From Sambucus nigra (Eukaryota > Streptophyta > Magnoliopsida > Dipsacales > Adoxaceae), in contig OX422207.1 in assembly GCA_949130495.1 (NCBI GenBank), positions 710,244,456 to 710,308,455 on the forward strand: DNA of 64,000 nucleotides. Direction: 5' to 3'. The number at the start of each line of letters is the position of its first letter. Position 1 is the first letter of the stretch. The position numbers were made by a program, and so were the translations under genes. Below, piece by piece: positions 36,654 to 48,726 of this stretch. The notes beneath the pieces were generated by a model. That model was not told where the DNA came from. It was given only the letters and a program-made list of their open reading frames with translations, and did no database searches.

Positions 36654-38824
36654 ATGGCGAACACATTCAAGTACCCATTGTGCAGCCAGATCTGACGGCA
36701 GTCCTAGATTGGCTTGTGTCCAAGATTAACTACCTCCAAACTGAGGTCCGAGAGATGAAACGAAACCAGGTTCTCATTCCTCGAGAACTCAAAGCCCTAT
36801 TCACTCTTCCTATGGATCTAGCCGAGGCCATATGGGTTCCCAAAGAGTATCAGCACGCTCCACGTGCCCCTCCTGCTAATGGGCCACCGCCTGCCCAGCT
36901 TCTGATGCCAAATCTTGCCCAGCATGGGGCTAACTTGCCTATGATCGTTGGTCCAAAAGAGGAGGAATTGAACAAGGTCAAAGAGGACCTCAAGATGCTC
37001 ACCAAGAAGTTTGACCAAGTCATAATCTCAGGAAATTACATGGACTACATTAACATGTCTCCTTATCCTAAAGCGAGGTTACCCGAGAAGTTTAAGATGC
37101 GGAATATCGAGAAATTCAGAGGAAGTCGACCCCCAATTGTTCATCTCCAAAGTTATCACAACTCCATGACTCTACTAGGGGCTTCCGAAGAAGTGATGGC
37201 CCAATTACTTCAGCAAACATTGAAGGATAACATCCTCCGATGGTTTTTGTGTCTCAAAAAATCCAGAATTCGTAGCTGGGAGGATGTAGCCCGAGAATTC
37301 ATGTCATAGTACAAATACAACGAAGAGCTTGAGGTCACCCACCATGATTTAGAGCTGCTCAAACAGAACTCTGGGGAATCAGTCAGTAAATTCATAGCCC
37401 GATGGAGGGAAAAAGTAGCAACCATGACCAATCGGCCTTTAGAGGAAGAACAAGCCAGCATAGTGAAGAAGAAGTTCTTACCCCATGTCCGAGCAACGAT
37501 GGGAGGACAATACTATCCCCACTTCCGAGCTCCCAGAGAAGCAGGAGTAGAAATTGAGGAAGGTCTTGCTAAAACAGATGTCGAACCAAAGAAAATGTCC
37601 AAAAAGTTCACCCATAGAAAATATGATAAGCATGCTAGTGCTACAGTCTCAACCATTAATAACATCTCTCAACCAATCACCTTATGGGAACCAGAAACCC
37701 TCCCTGTCCCGAGCCGAAAGAAATACACCGAGCTCCATGCTCCCCTCTCCAAAGTTTATCAAGCCTTGTTAAGCTGAAACGTTATCAAACCTTTGGATCC
37801 CCGTCCATTGCCAAATCCACGTCTAAGAAACTTCAAGGCAGATGCCCATTGCACCTTTCACCAAATAGATGGCCATACCACTGACTAATTCTTTCACCTT
37901 CGAAACATAATCCATGTTCTAATTGACCGGGGTACCATCGCCCCATCAGCCAATCCTAAGCGAAACACTACTCATAACCCACCTCCAAATCATGCCAATG
38001 ACATCTTTCTAGAAGAGAACCCAAAATTTGATCCCTCAACTCAAATCATACCCATATACTTTCCTAAACCTCTCCAAATTTGCCCATATTTCCTCCTACA
38101 CCCTACTAGCTTCGCTGATCAGGCACTATCACTCCTTACCAGAGCATGCATCGCTGTTTGTACCCGTTCTAAAAATGGAAGCATGGAATTATCAGAACTA
38201 TTAAACGAACTCCTAGAGTTCGGGCTGAAATTACCCTCGCAGATGATCATTGATTGCCAAAGGTTCAGAACGCTATTCTTGGAAGCACGAAAATGGGCCC
38301 GAGAGTAAGATAGTTGGGTGGTACCAATCATTGAAGTCAGTCTGGATGTTGTCATCCAGATCGTGGCAGAATTATTCAGGCAAACCAACAACATTTGCAG
38401 TATGATCGAGTTACTTGATGCTTTGAAGCTACAAGGGCACCTCGTCCCTTCACCCTTACACATCCCCACAGAATGGGATGACCTATATGAAGAAGCTGTT
38501 GAAGTTGTGGAATGCATCAACTTTACATGGAAAGAAAGAATTGTTGCCACCGGATGGGAGGAAGAATTCAGAGATTCGAATGAAGAACAAGCGTTCGAGA
38601 AAACTGGACCGCTAGCTGACATGTGTGGAATGATATCATTTGGAGAACTCCTCAAAAAAATAAACAAGGTGGTAGAACAACTCGAGATTGATAAGGAAAT
38701 GGGATTCATGTTCTTCCCTTCTTCAGTAAATCACATAACCAGATCAGGGAGGCATTACGAGATCCCAAACTCACTACCAGCCAATGACAAGGGGAAGGGC
38801 GTTAAAAACCTTCCTATACCATAA
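36654..38824 (+). pseudogene. Tat-2 gag (broken)
   Basis: A possible ATG at 36654 (MANTFK) changes frame within about 30 bases into the long gag frame from 36680. The capsid-type domain is at about 37080-37500 (HLQSYHNSMTLLGASEEVM, then SWEDVAREFMS, FIARWREKV). A His-Cys finger CTFHQIDGHTTD at 37850-37885 has lost its last Cys region to a stop. An acidic post-finger region (38318-38824) includes TGWEEEF. Stops are at 37307-37309 (TAG where a Trp is expected), 37775-37777, 37886, near 38310 and at 38822-38824. Gag would build the particle and bind element RNA. Confidence 0.87.
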
Positions 38825-39420
38825 ATGACCCTCGAGGAGAGCAAGATCCTCGACCAACTAAAGAAAACTCAATCTAGCATCACTCTATGGGGGCGTTTCA
38901 TGTCTTCTCGGCTACACAGAAACACTTTGATCAAGTTGCTCATTGGACTCACAGTTCCTCCTTCTACCACACCAAAAGAAGCAGTAAATTTGGTCGGATC
39001 CTTAACCTCTACCCGAATGCTATCCTTTTTGAAGAAGAAATCCCCAAGATTGGGCCAAACCACAGTCATGCACTCAACATCTCCATAGAAGTTATGGGAA
39101 AGGTCGTACCACTCTCTCTTGTCGACAATGGATCCACCTTGAATGTCTTCCCACTGAGAACCTTCAAATTTTTAGGCCTAAAAGAAAGATACCTCGCTCC
39201 AACCTCCTCTGCTGTGCATGCCTATGATAATACCCATCGAGAGGTGATGGGATCCATAAAGCTTGTAATAGGGGCTGGCCCTATAAACCCTGTCATCGAA
39301 TTCCAAGCTGTTGACATCCCATCCAGTTTCAACCTATTGCTAGGATGACCTTGGCTCCATAGTATCAGGGGAGTGTCTTTCTCACTCCATCAGAAATTAA
39401 AGTTCTTCGCCGACAGATGG
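38825..39420 (+). pseudogene. Tat-2 aspartic protease (broken)
   Basis: LKKTQSSITLW and the spacer VGSLTSTRMLSF are in one frame. The frame then changes near 39030-39050 to the frame holding SLVDNGSTLNVFPL (catalytic Asp codon 39124-39126) and FNLLLG, with a TGA at 39346-39348 just before PWLH. The D-(N/S/T)-G motif and I/L-L-G end define retroviral-type proteases. It would cut Gag-Pol. Confidence 0.85.
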
Positions 39421-40440
39421 GTACCAGTAGTCCAATCCTTGAGATACATCACGGGTCAAATGATATGCTCCTAATAGGATTTCGAGTTGAACCACTTTTA
39501 CTCTCGACAGGGGATAACTTCAAAGAAATGGTTTGTCCATAATACGACCCTTATGGCAACGTCAATATGATTTAGATGTTCAGAAACATGCAATTCATGC
39601 TCGGATTGGGGCTAGGACAAAGACACCAAGGTATACTTGAGCCCATTGAACTGAAAAAGGATTTACCTCCTTTTGGTTTGGGGTATCAACCATCAGAACA
39701 AGAGCTCAGAATGATCCGCTAGTCTCGACCAAAGAGAAGACTAGACCGTGTCCAGACTATCCTAGGTGACTCCTTGAATGGACGATTCATCAAAGAGGGT
39801 GAGAACTTCCCCTTTTGTAGCTTTTTCGGAACCATGGTATGACCATACAGACAAGAAGATGAAGCCTAAAATGGAGATCCTTTTCCAAGACAGATACCCG
39901 TGGGCCGAAGGTTCCCAACACCAAGTACAACCGCTCATCAAAGATACTGAAGAGACCGAGGAAAGTGACTCCGAAGATCCCTTCAACTTACAAACACTCG
40001 GGCTGACACTCTGCATGATTCACTCAGGCATTATATCACCGGATCCGTCCCCCCTGATTAAAGTTGTTGATATACCTCTCCTCAACTGGCATGCTGCGCC
40101 AGTTCTACCTCTTGAAATCTCCCCTAATCCTAAAGTTTACCCCTTTTCTTCTTCTGTTGCCCATCCTTGCTCAAATGTAATAGATTCCTCCTTTGATGGG
40201 GTTCTTAATGTTATTTTTCCTATGAATGAAATAAACGAAGATTTTGAGTAGCTTGTTGTGCCTTACATTAACTGTTTGGATTCTAATCAAACTTTTGATG
40301 ATGATGATTTTGCAAATGAACAATTCTTAACTGATCTAAATAAGGTTAATAATAAATAACATAACCGCGTTCAAGTTAATGAAGCAGAGACTGTTGTTGT
40401 TAACCTTGATTCTAGTAGCCAACTGTGCGAGATTAGGATA
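39421..40440 (+). pseudogene. Tat-2 linker with G-patch-like motif
   Basis: MLGLGLGQRHQGILEPIELK at about 39597-39656, followed by PFGLGYQP, looks like a G-patch, an RNA-binding or helicase-activating motif found after the protease in some retroelements. A frame change near 39780-39830 leads to a 157-codon acidic segment (39778-40251), then spacer up to RT. The same block, in order, occurs in Tat-1 (15300-14500 complement). Confidence 0.7.
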
Positions 40441-41286
40441 GGGGATACCCTTGACGAGCATGAGCGTGTACAACTCGAAGAATTGTTAAAATAATTCGTG
40501 GATGTCTTCTCATGGTCCTACGATGATATGCCTGGCATTGATCCTGAAATAGGTCAGCATGAGATTCCCACTATCCCAGATTACAAGCCGGTCAAACAAA
40601 AGTTGAGAAAGCTCTGCACCGAATGGTCGCTTAAGGTCAAAGAAGAGGTGGTCAAATAGTTAAACGTATACTTCATTCGTGTGATCGAATATCCCACATG
40701 GCTAGCCAACATAGTGCCCGTGCCGAAATCAGGAGGAAATGTTCGGATGTGTGTAGACTATTGGGATTTGAACAAAGCGTCTCTAAAGGATGATTATACG
40801 CTACTCAATATCAGCATGATCGTGGACAACACAACCAGTCATGCTCTCAAGTCATTCATCGACGGGTTTATCGGATATAACCAAATCAAAATGCACCCAG
40901 ACCACCAAGAAAAAACCGCATTCATCACCCCATGGGGAAACTTTTGCTACACTGTCATGCCATTTGGTCTTAAGAACACTGGGGCTACCTACCAGAGGGC
41001 TTCCACAACCATCCTGGATGATTTAATTCACAAAGAAGTTGAGGTATATGTGGATGATATGATTATCAAGTCCAAAACTAGAGAAGGTCATGTTCCTGCT
41101 CTCCGAAAGTTCTTCGAACGACTGCAACAATATCAGATGAGACTCAATCTGCAGCAATGTGTCTTCGGCATTACAATGGGAAAACTCTTGGGATTCATGG
41201 TTAGTGAGAAGGGGATTGAAGAAGATACCGCCAAGCTAAAATCCATACTTGAGATGTCACCTCCCCGAACAGAGAAAGAAGTCTGA
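40441..41286 (+). pseudogene. Tat-2 reverse transcriptase (broken)
   Basis: Ty3/gypsy RT: VDVFSW and DDMPGIDP near 40500, YPTWLANIVPVPKSGG (40690), VDYWDLNKAS, FITPWGNFCYTVMPFGLKN, and the catalytic box VYVDDM with YVDD at 41047-41058. LLGFMVSEKGIE closes the thumb. Stops lie upstream (about 40493 and 40657) and at 41284-41286. The central 200 codons are open and keep all catalytic residues visible to me. Confidence 0.9.
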
Positions 41287-41830
41287 GGTTTCCTAGGGAA
41301 ATTACAATACAACAGCCGGTTCATCAGCCAGTTAACCTCCAACTGTGAATCTATCTTTAAACTCCTTCGAAAGAATTCAACTAAGGATTGGAACGAGGCC
41401 TTCTAAGAATCCTTTGACCGAATCAAACAATATCTGACCCAACCCCCGGTACTCATGCCACCACAGCCTGATATCCCCTTGTTTTTATACCTAACCATAA
41501 TCGACACTACAAGTGGGGCTTTGCTAGCCCAATACCTTGAAGATTCTCGCAAAGAAAGAGCCATCTATTATGCCAGCCACAAAATGGCCAGATACGATGT
41601 CAACTACACTGCTTTGAAAAAGGCGTGTATCGCTCTTGTCTGGGTCACCCAAAAGCTACGACATTACATGCTCTCCTTCCCCATCAAGCTTATATCTTAA
41701 ATGGACCCCATCAATAACCTGATTGAGAAAACTGCCTCATCCAGCCGAATGGCCCGATGGTTGATGCTCCTAGCTAAGTTCGATATCGTGTACGTCACGT
41801 AGAAATCCATGAAAGGAAGATCCATCTATA
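41287..41830 (+). pseudogene. Tat-2 RNase H (retroelement type, broken)
   Basis: FLGKLQYNSRFI, then QPPVLMPPQ, GALLAQYLED, KERAIYYASHKMARYDVNYT and LRHYMLSFP are the usual gypsy RNase H landmarks after RT. Stops are at 41284, about 41404 and 41698-41700. It would remove RNA from the hybrid. Confidence 0.85.
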
Positions 41831-42318
41831 ACTAACTCCCTGATTACCCCGTAGAAGAAGCTGATGTTTGGATCTCCGAATTCCCAGATGAAAATATCCT
41901 TTGCATTGCACAAGATAACCTTCGATGGAAAATGTTCTTTGACGGCACTGCCAATAAGAAGGGATATGGCATTGGGATACTTTTGATCACCCCAGATGAC
42001 TCCCACACTCCCATCGCCATAAAGTTGGATTTCCCTTGTACCAATAACATGACTGAATACGAGGCGTGCACGGTAGGCCTCAAAGTTGATCTCGAGAAAG
42101 GTATTCAATGCATATATGTCTATGAGGATTCTGCCCTTATCATCGATCAAGTTCTCAGAAAGTGGAGAGTCAAGGACAAGAAACTCCAATCCTTCCATGC
42201 GCACTTAGAAGAATTAGCCTCCCAATTCCAAAATATCACCTTTCGTTACCTACCTCGAGCAAAGAATAACCTAGCCGATGCCTTTTATACCCTGGACTCC
42301 ATGGTCGACATGCCCTAA
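41831..42318 (+). pseudogene. Tat-2 second, archaeal-type RNase H
   Basis: WKMFFDGTANKKGYGIGILL (Asp at about 41940), TNNMTEYEACTVGLK (catalytic Glu region), VYEDSALIIDQV, and LPRAKNNLADAF with a late Asp: the D-E-D-D pattern of archaeal-type RNase H. Its presence next to a normal RNase H identifies the Tat lineage. The segment 41932-42318 is an uninterrupted frame ending at 42316-42318. Confidence 0.88.
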
Positions 42319-43627
42319 GGAATAATTATGACCCACTTCCTAGTTCAAAAGTAAGACAAACCAACCCACTGCCACAATATTGAACTCGTCACTACAGAAG
42401 GTCCCGAGCTAGCAAATTATCGATACTATAATATCTGGCGCCACCTCAATAATGGTAGGTATCGCAAGGGTTCCAATAAGAAAGATCGAGAAACCCTTCG
42501 AAGACTCATCGCCCAGTACATCATCTGTCACAAAGCACTGCTCAAAAGGAACTTCAATGGAACTCATTTGCACTACAATGGGGAATGCGTACCCCACATG
42601 AACGGTCACATGCTTGCTAAAAAGATCATCCGATAAGGCTACTACTAGACCACCATGACCCAGGATTGCACCGCCTATGTCCGGAGATGCTTCAAATGCT
42701 AATAATTCTCCAACCTTCAGCATTTGTCTCCACATGAATTATATAACATGACCTCTCCCTGGCCGTTTTCCACCTGGGGTATCGACATCATAGGGAAGGT
42801 TACACCAAATACTTCCAACGGTCATGAGTTCATCCTAGTTGCCATTGATTACTTCACCAAATAAGTCGAAGAGGAATCATATGCAGTGCTGAACGCCAAG
42901 AAAGTGGCCAAATTCATCAAGAAAAACATCATCTACCGGTATGGGGTCTCGCTCGCATAAGCTAGTATCAGATAATGGGTTACATTTCGAGGCAGAAGTT
43001 ACAGAAGTGGTCAACGAGTATGGGATTCAGAGACACAAATCTTCTTCCTACCGACCTGAGACCAACGGTGTAGTTGAATCCGCCAACAAGAACCTCAAGT
43101 CCATCATTAGTAAGATGACTGAAAGCTGTCGAGATAAGGCCGATCGGATCCCGTACGCCCTCAAGGGCTACTGAACCTCAATTCAAACCTCTACTGGGGT
43201 TACTCCTTACTCTGTAGTCTACGATATAGAAGCAGTCCTACCCATGGAGCTATAGATACCCTTGTTACGCGTCATGCTTGAAAGCAAGGTCAGTGAAGTA
43301 GACTGGTACCAAATCCGTCTTGATGAGCTGATCCTCCTAGGCGAAAGGAGATTAAAAGAACTACACCACATATAAGGCTACCATCATCGAATAAAGCGTT
43401 CATTCAATAAGAGAGTCAAGGACCGCGGTGTCCGAGAAGGGGACATATCCCTCAAAGAAATAGTAGAACCCATATGGGACCCCAAAGCGAAATTCAAGCC
43501 CAATTAGAGCGGCCCCTGCATTATCAAAAAGATCTTGTCCGGTGGTGCTTCCATGCTCACCGACTTAGATGGGGAAGAGATGGCTCGTCCAGTCAACCTG
43601 GACCATCTCTAGAAGTTCTACCCCTAG
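42319..43627 (+). pseudogene. Tat-2 integrase (broken)
   Basis: His-Cys finger region about 42560-42705 (ending CFKC followed by stops). The catalytic core has WGIDIIGKV, FILVAIDYFTK, LVSDNGLHFEAEV and NGVVESANKNLKS, giving the D, D and E positions. C-terminal part has SEVDWYQ, VREGDI, SGPCIIKKI and the end HL-stop-KFYP, stop 43625-43627. Stops at about 42316, 42640, 42700, 42862, and a frame change near 42941-42955. It would insert the cDNA. Confidence 0.87.
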
Positions 43628-44079
43628 TTTGAAATCTCAACACGCTACGACTCTTCTCGTCTCCTTTCTATTCTAAAAAAATCTCTTCATTTCCCCTACC
43701 CAGAACTACGTGGTCCTGATCCTCTGCAAACAACCATTTTCAAACAAAGTACAAAATTTCAAAACCCCAGAGGTACGAAGGCAGCTCATACACCTTACAT
43801 GACCACGACCCTTTCTTTTTTCATAAAATACTATTCCTTTCTTACCTCCGAGAACGGCAGTTCATTCTAACATATATTTGAACAAAAGGATTATTTACGC
43901 CTTAGCGATCGGTATAGATAATTCAAACAATAAAAAATTCATCAAAAGGCACAGTCGGATGATCATAAACTTTTGTATTTCACTAATAAGAAATTACAGT
44001 GCAATTACATAAAGGAACGGATAACTCCCTTCCCCCTACCTTCCTAAAAAAGCCATAAAATCCCCTCATTTATCCCCCA
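43628..44079. other. Tat-2 spacer between integrase and antisense DUF7745-like gene
   Basis: Non-coding. The pol and antisense genes converge here. Equivalent to 10771-11234 of Tat-1. Confidence 0.6.
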
Positions 44080-45396
44080 TTACACAATAAACTCTCCTGG
44101 AGTCCTATCAACAGCTACCAGAGGAGCCTGCTCCGTCATCATCATCTGCATCCAGGGGTCCCCAAGTTTCCCCTGCCTGAATAAAGTGTCGCAGACACTC
44201 CATGGACCGATAATCTTGAACCAGCTTTGAAAAAACTAGAACACCTCCGTCCATGGTGTTAAAAGAGACAAGCCACTTTTTCTAGTCTCCACTGCCAACA
44301 TCTTGCTAACTACTCTCCTCCACATCCACTTCATATAATCCCCATGGATATGCCAAACTCTCCCAACACACTGAGAAGGACGGGTCGACGGACACCGATT
44401 CTCCCACATAGATCCAAGCCGCATGCGCAGACGCTCTGTCAAATCTTCTACCGAAAAGAAGTCTAGTGTCTGAGGTGGCACCACCTGTGCCCAACCAAAT
44501 TGGTGTAGAAGCCGCTAAGGTAAATAAAAAGTGGTTTGCCTGAGACCAACCAGCCAGACATACGAGTATTATCCTAGCTCCAGAACAGGTAGCAGTTGTC
44601 CCCACCAAGGCACTAACCAGTACAGATTCCGAGCCCCATGCTCCACAAGCCAATTCTCCCAGATCCCAATATCCAGGCCAATAATGAAGAAGTGACGCAA
44701 AAAGAAGTTGGGTACTACCAACAAAGGATATTCTGGAAGAGTCACCAGGCAGATTCTTTCAGACAACCACATGAACAGCATCACGGGGCTACCCCACAAG
44801 AAGTCAGAACGACTTTCTCGCCAAGCATCCAGACCGTTCAGGGTCTTCGCCAGTATCACCGTCGCATGATTGCGACGGTATGATATCCATAAAGTAATGG
44901 CTGTAAGTTGTGGATCCACTAGCAGTTACCCAGTCATTAGCAATAATTTTAAAACTAGGCCCAGAGCAACGACTCGACCATAGCCAACATCACCTACTTC
45001 TCGTAAATGCGCGGACTGCAACACCTCCAGGAGGGATATTATTCCTCCAGCAACCAGTGATCTAGTCGTTGAAGGTGAAATACAAAGAAGCCCAGCCAAA
45101 AAATCCCTGGGAGAACCGGAAAATTTGGGTAAAGCCGCACCAACACTGGGATTTATCCCCAGCATAACAGAAAATTCCTCATAGGTTGGACAAACTTCAT
45201 CCAACCCAAAGCGGAATACATGGTCTTCGGGGTACCAAAATTGTACCGCCGCCATCAGCATGTTCCACTCAATGGACCGATTGTGCCACAAAGAGACTCT
45301 ACGCATGTTGAAAGCATCGTTGTCGACATTATAAGAGCACATCGCTTCCAAGGCTTCGAGATAGTTAGCAAACTCAATGCTACCAGGTAGAGCCAT
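44080..45396 (-). pseudogene. Antisense DUF7745-like gene of Tat-2 (nearly intact)
   Basis: ATG at 45396 opens 156 codons (MALPGSIEFANYLEALEAMC, then FWYPEDHVFRFGLDEVCPTY, EEFSVMLGIN) to a TAA at 44926-44928. The same frame continues with DPQLTAITLW, ILAKTLNGLDAWRE and SPVMLFMWLSE to a stop near 44566, then the C-terminal block VEDLTERLRMRLG to a final TAA at 44080-44082. About 439 codons in total with three or four defects and no obvious intron. The W/F-P-E/F-x-F-G, P-T-(Y/L)-E-E-(F/Y) and L-G-I pattern resembles plant DUF7745 proteins. No catalytic role is known to me. A TATA box 75 bp upstream suggests its own transcript, antisense to gag-pol. Tat-1 holds a homologue at the same place. Confidence 0.75.
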
Positions 45397-45466
45397 CTTA
45401 CAGGACTAAGAGATAGTAGGCGAGTAAGTAGGAATGTGAAGGTGTGATGAAAACACTCCACCCCTA

Positions 45467-45477
45467 CTCCTTTTATA
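45467..45477 (-). promoter_or_regulatory. Antisense TATA box before the DUF7745-like gene
   Basis: Complement reads TATAAAAGGAG, about 75 bp before the ATG at 45396, a typical plant core-promoter distance. It supports separate antisense transcription. Confidence 0.6.
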
Positions 45478-46042
45478 CTTGAAAACCCTCACAAAAGACA
45501 TAACCTCTGCAGAAATCGGAGGGAATCCTACCCCACAAAGTACAAGAAGCTAAAGAGGGAACTAATCAAAAGCTTTGAATTAATGGGATGGGACTTGACT
45601 ACCGATAGGTAGGGTAAGGGGCTTGCCAATCGGCAACCCCCCATTTTTGGAAATTTTCCTTTTTCCTTTTTTATCAAAATCAGAAAAACCCAATAAAAAT
45701 AAAATTGATATTCTCAACAGAATTTCAAAAAAATCCTCTTCCACCCCTATATAATTTCTCATTTTTAAAACCTTGCTTCAAAATCCTAAAAATATCTCTT
45801 TTTATGGTCTCGGCAGCAAAGTAAAAATAACATGTGCATGCATTCACTCATCCACCATTAACAAAGATAATAAAAAAAATCCCATTCCATTGCATATATA
45901 TATATATATATATATATTCTTCTGTGTTACATCAAATTTTGCTGGAAATAAAAGAAAATAAAAAAATAAATGGGACTCAGCCCGAACCCACATTCTCTCC
46001 CTCTCTCTATCTCTCTCTCACATATACCCTTCACCCCTCTAT
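45478..46042. other. Spacer between the two antisense genes
   Basis: A/T-rich, with an (AT)n microsatellite at 45894-45917 and a CT-rich run (45998-46022). No gene is supported. Likely 3' end of the mobile-domain-like gene and upstream region of the DUF7745-like gene. Confidence 0.6.
45894..45917. repeat. (AT)n microsatellite
   Basis: About 12 AT units between the two antisense genes of Tat-2. Confidence 0.9.
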
Positions 46043-48135
46043 TTAAGAGCTTCCACCCCTGCAACGTGCTCTCTTTCCCCTACGAAGAGACGACGCACCA
46101 CCACTACCCAAGCCAGAGTCCTCCCCAGACGAAGCAGACGACACCAAGAAAGAAGGAACAGGGGCCGCATCCCGAATGTGGGCAGTCGTCGAAGATATCC
46201 AGTCTCTAATGTCCCTCGTCCAAGTAGTCGACACCTGGACTTGCTGCAAGAACAAGGCAAAATCAGTATCAAAGATGGATCAAAATAGAAAAGGAACCAA
46301 AAAGAGGAATAAGGTATACCGCAGGACAAAGAACCTCCTCTGTCAAACCCAGCTCCTCCGGATCCATCGCATGAGGATGATGAAACATGGGGGCCATCCC
46401 TCCATCAACCCTCCAGATGTTGTACGAAGGGGTATGCAATCGAACAAAGGGATTCTCTGAAGCCGCCGCCATTGCCGCCGATGGACCACCGACGCTGTGG
46501 GAAGACCCCACCGCCCGACTCGAACCCGTAGGAGGGAAAGGTAAGGCATCATATATGCTGGGCGCCATCAACCAGCTCGTTAAAAAGTCCATATAGTCGT
46601 ATGGCACAGCCTTATCAATGTACAACAAGTAGGACTCACCGATCATAGCTGCGATCCTCGCATCCTCCGGGTGTAGCCGCCCCCGCCTCACAGACGTAGG
46701 AGGCTGCGCAGGTTGCACCACCACCTCCTTCTCAGTAATCTACCGAACCACTCACTCCACGAGATACCAAAAACGGCCAAACTCATGCGCCAACAAATGC
46801 CTCATCTGCGCATTCACCCCGGTAGCCCCCGTATCCTAAATGGCTATCCTCTAAGGGTAAAAAGTCACCTGAAAATCCACAACAGTCATAAGTCAATACA
46901 AAATCAGAACATGCCAAAAATCAAGATTAAAAAAGAAAGAGTCTTAACCTACCACTGGTCAAGCCGTTCAAGACCTGATGCACTGCCTGCAGAGAGAGAG
47001 ATCCCTTTGACTGCGAATTGGTCATATGCCATCGATACAATCGACAAAAGTCCCAACAGTCTCGTCCTTCAAGGCAATCAACTGGGGATTGCACCCAGTC
47101 ACCTCATAGAACCATGTCTGCCAAAGAAAGGAATTCACAATAAAAAAGAGACGCATATGGAAAATGCGAATGCATGAAAGGAAAATGCGCAAAATTAAAG
47201 GATACCTCGAGGAGATACGTGGCTCCAGTAAAAGTTTGCCGGCAGCACGGACTGAATGCATCCAAAAAAAAATAGAGGGTCACCAAAGACAGACTCCCCC
47301 AATCATAGAGAGGGATATTAAAAAACATCCTCAAATACGGTAAGAACCACAAATGGACGACATCTCCACTCGATGCCACCATGAAACCTCCCAGTACCAG
47401 CAAAATGAACAACCGGGCCATCTGCCTCACTTACAGCCCGTCCTACTCATCAAGACATCCTTCATCAAGGACAGTCGGATGGAATCCCCAAACACTATCC
47501 TCCTTACATCGTCGAGCGCCGCCCTCACCGCCTCCGGCCTCACCCTTAGAGAGCGATCCACCTCCATCTGCTCCCCATCGTAATGCATCCCCAGTAGGTG
47601 CTACATGTCTATGGGAGTAATGGTCATCTCCCCAAAACTGAAATGTAAGGTGTGGATAGTATCCCACCACCTCTCCCCTAAAGCGCATAAGACCGCTGTC
47701 GACCAAGGCATCTCATCCAGCGCAGACGTCAACCTCCCAACACCCGCTAAGGATACCATCCAACGCACTACAGGTGGAAGATGATCCCAGACGTCCTTAA
47801 GCCCCGTCGTCCCATGGTCATGCATGTTCTTCAAATAGATATCAGATTGTCAAAAGAAAAAACCTTGTCAAAAATTCAAGAAGGAAGAAAAAATCATCAA
47901 AAAGACAAGAATGCCAAAAGTCTTTACTTACATAACTGCCAGGGTTCACCACCCTCGAGGAGCGATGACGCGACGTCTCTCGTAACAAGTTCCTCTCATT
48001 CACAACCATCTCGAATGCGTCAAATGAGTTCTCACTCCTCAAAGCAAGAGGTTCCCTGGCCCTCCACTCAATGTTCGCCCAGTCATCAACAGTCAATCAT
48101 TCCCTAGGCGCTGCAGTGCTCAGAGAGGCGGCCAT
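46043..48135 (-). pseudogene. Antisense plant-mobile-domain-like gene of Tat-2, with likely introns
   Basis: ATG at 48135 (MAASLSTAAPRE, then a TGA), then TVDDWANIEWRAREPLALRS. A GTAAGT donor at 47931 ends exon 1 in phase. Exon 2 (from about 47825) carries RWWDTIHTLHFSFGEMTITP, a TAG, then LLGMHYDG, and after a frame change near 47425 the block ARLFILLVLGG, then VHLWFLPYLR and YDWGSLSLVTLYFF, characteristic of plant mobile domain (PMD) proteins. A GTATCC donor at 47205 and TTGGCAG acceptor at 47118 would join YLLE to WFYEV. A last exon after TTCTTGCAG near 46250 ends RGKRARCRGGSS, stop at 46043. PMD proteins are plant-specific, some from mobile elements. The function here is unknown. At least two stops and one or more frameshifts. 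Confidence 0.72.
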
Positions 48136-48218
48136 TTCTTAGAGATCAGAATGCTAGAACGATTAACAGAGGAAAACTGGAGAAAGAAAGAAGCTATGAA
48201 AAATAAAGGGAATTCGCC

Positions 48219-48228
48219 CCTTTAAATA
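48219..48228 (-). promoter_or_regulatory. Antisense TATA-like box before the mobile-domain-like gene
   Basis: Complement reads TATTTAAAGG, about 84 bp before the ATG at 48135. Position and sequence fit a plant core promoter. Confidence 0.55.
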
Positions 48229-48726
48229 GGATGCCAAGGGTCATGACGATCGAATTTGACCTCTCACCCACCGATCGGAAATGACCCCTTAACTTCCCGA
48301 GGTAGTCCATAAGTCCGCGCCACTTTCGCATGGAACCCTCTGAACCATGCCGACCGGCACCTCCCTTAAATTTTGTACAAAAATTCCCAGGAATGTCCTA
48401 AAAATCCCAGGAAGGATTTAGAATATTTTCACCAAGAAAACTTTGCACTCCCTCAAGCGAAATACCTATTTCCCCAGTGAAACTCTCAAAAACCAAGTAA
48501 AACTCCTCCCGGCAACATCCCTAGAGGATCTCTAAAGATCACCCCCTATGACCCAAAGGCCTTAATTTTCCCCAAGCAATACATCCAAACCCTGGGCCAC
48601 CTAAATCTCCCAAGTGGAATTTTGGCTATTCCTTCAGAGGATGCAAAAGATTTCCCTAGTAGTCGGCCCCCCAGCCTAAAATAAAAACAGAAGATAAATC
48701 ACCCTGACAGAGTTCCCCAAGAACAT
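48229..48726. other. Tat-2 3' non-coding region before the minisatellite
   Basis: No gene seen. Contains two TCCCAGGAA copies (48387, 48408) and C-rich stretches. Would be upstream sequence of the antisense gene. Confidence 0.55.

Noticed and set aside
35791..36729. Open frames of 138 and 153 codons before Tat-2 gag
   Set aside because: Not kept in the Tat-1 leader, low-complexity in part, no domain recognised; treated as leader.
46043..48135. The mobile-domain-like gene as a captured host gene or an unrelated host locus
   Set aside because: It lies within precise LTR and CCTAT boundaries and beside a DUF7745-like gene that Tat-1 also has; a family gene is the simpler reading, though distant host origin remains possible.
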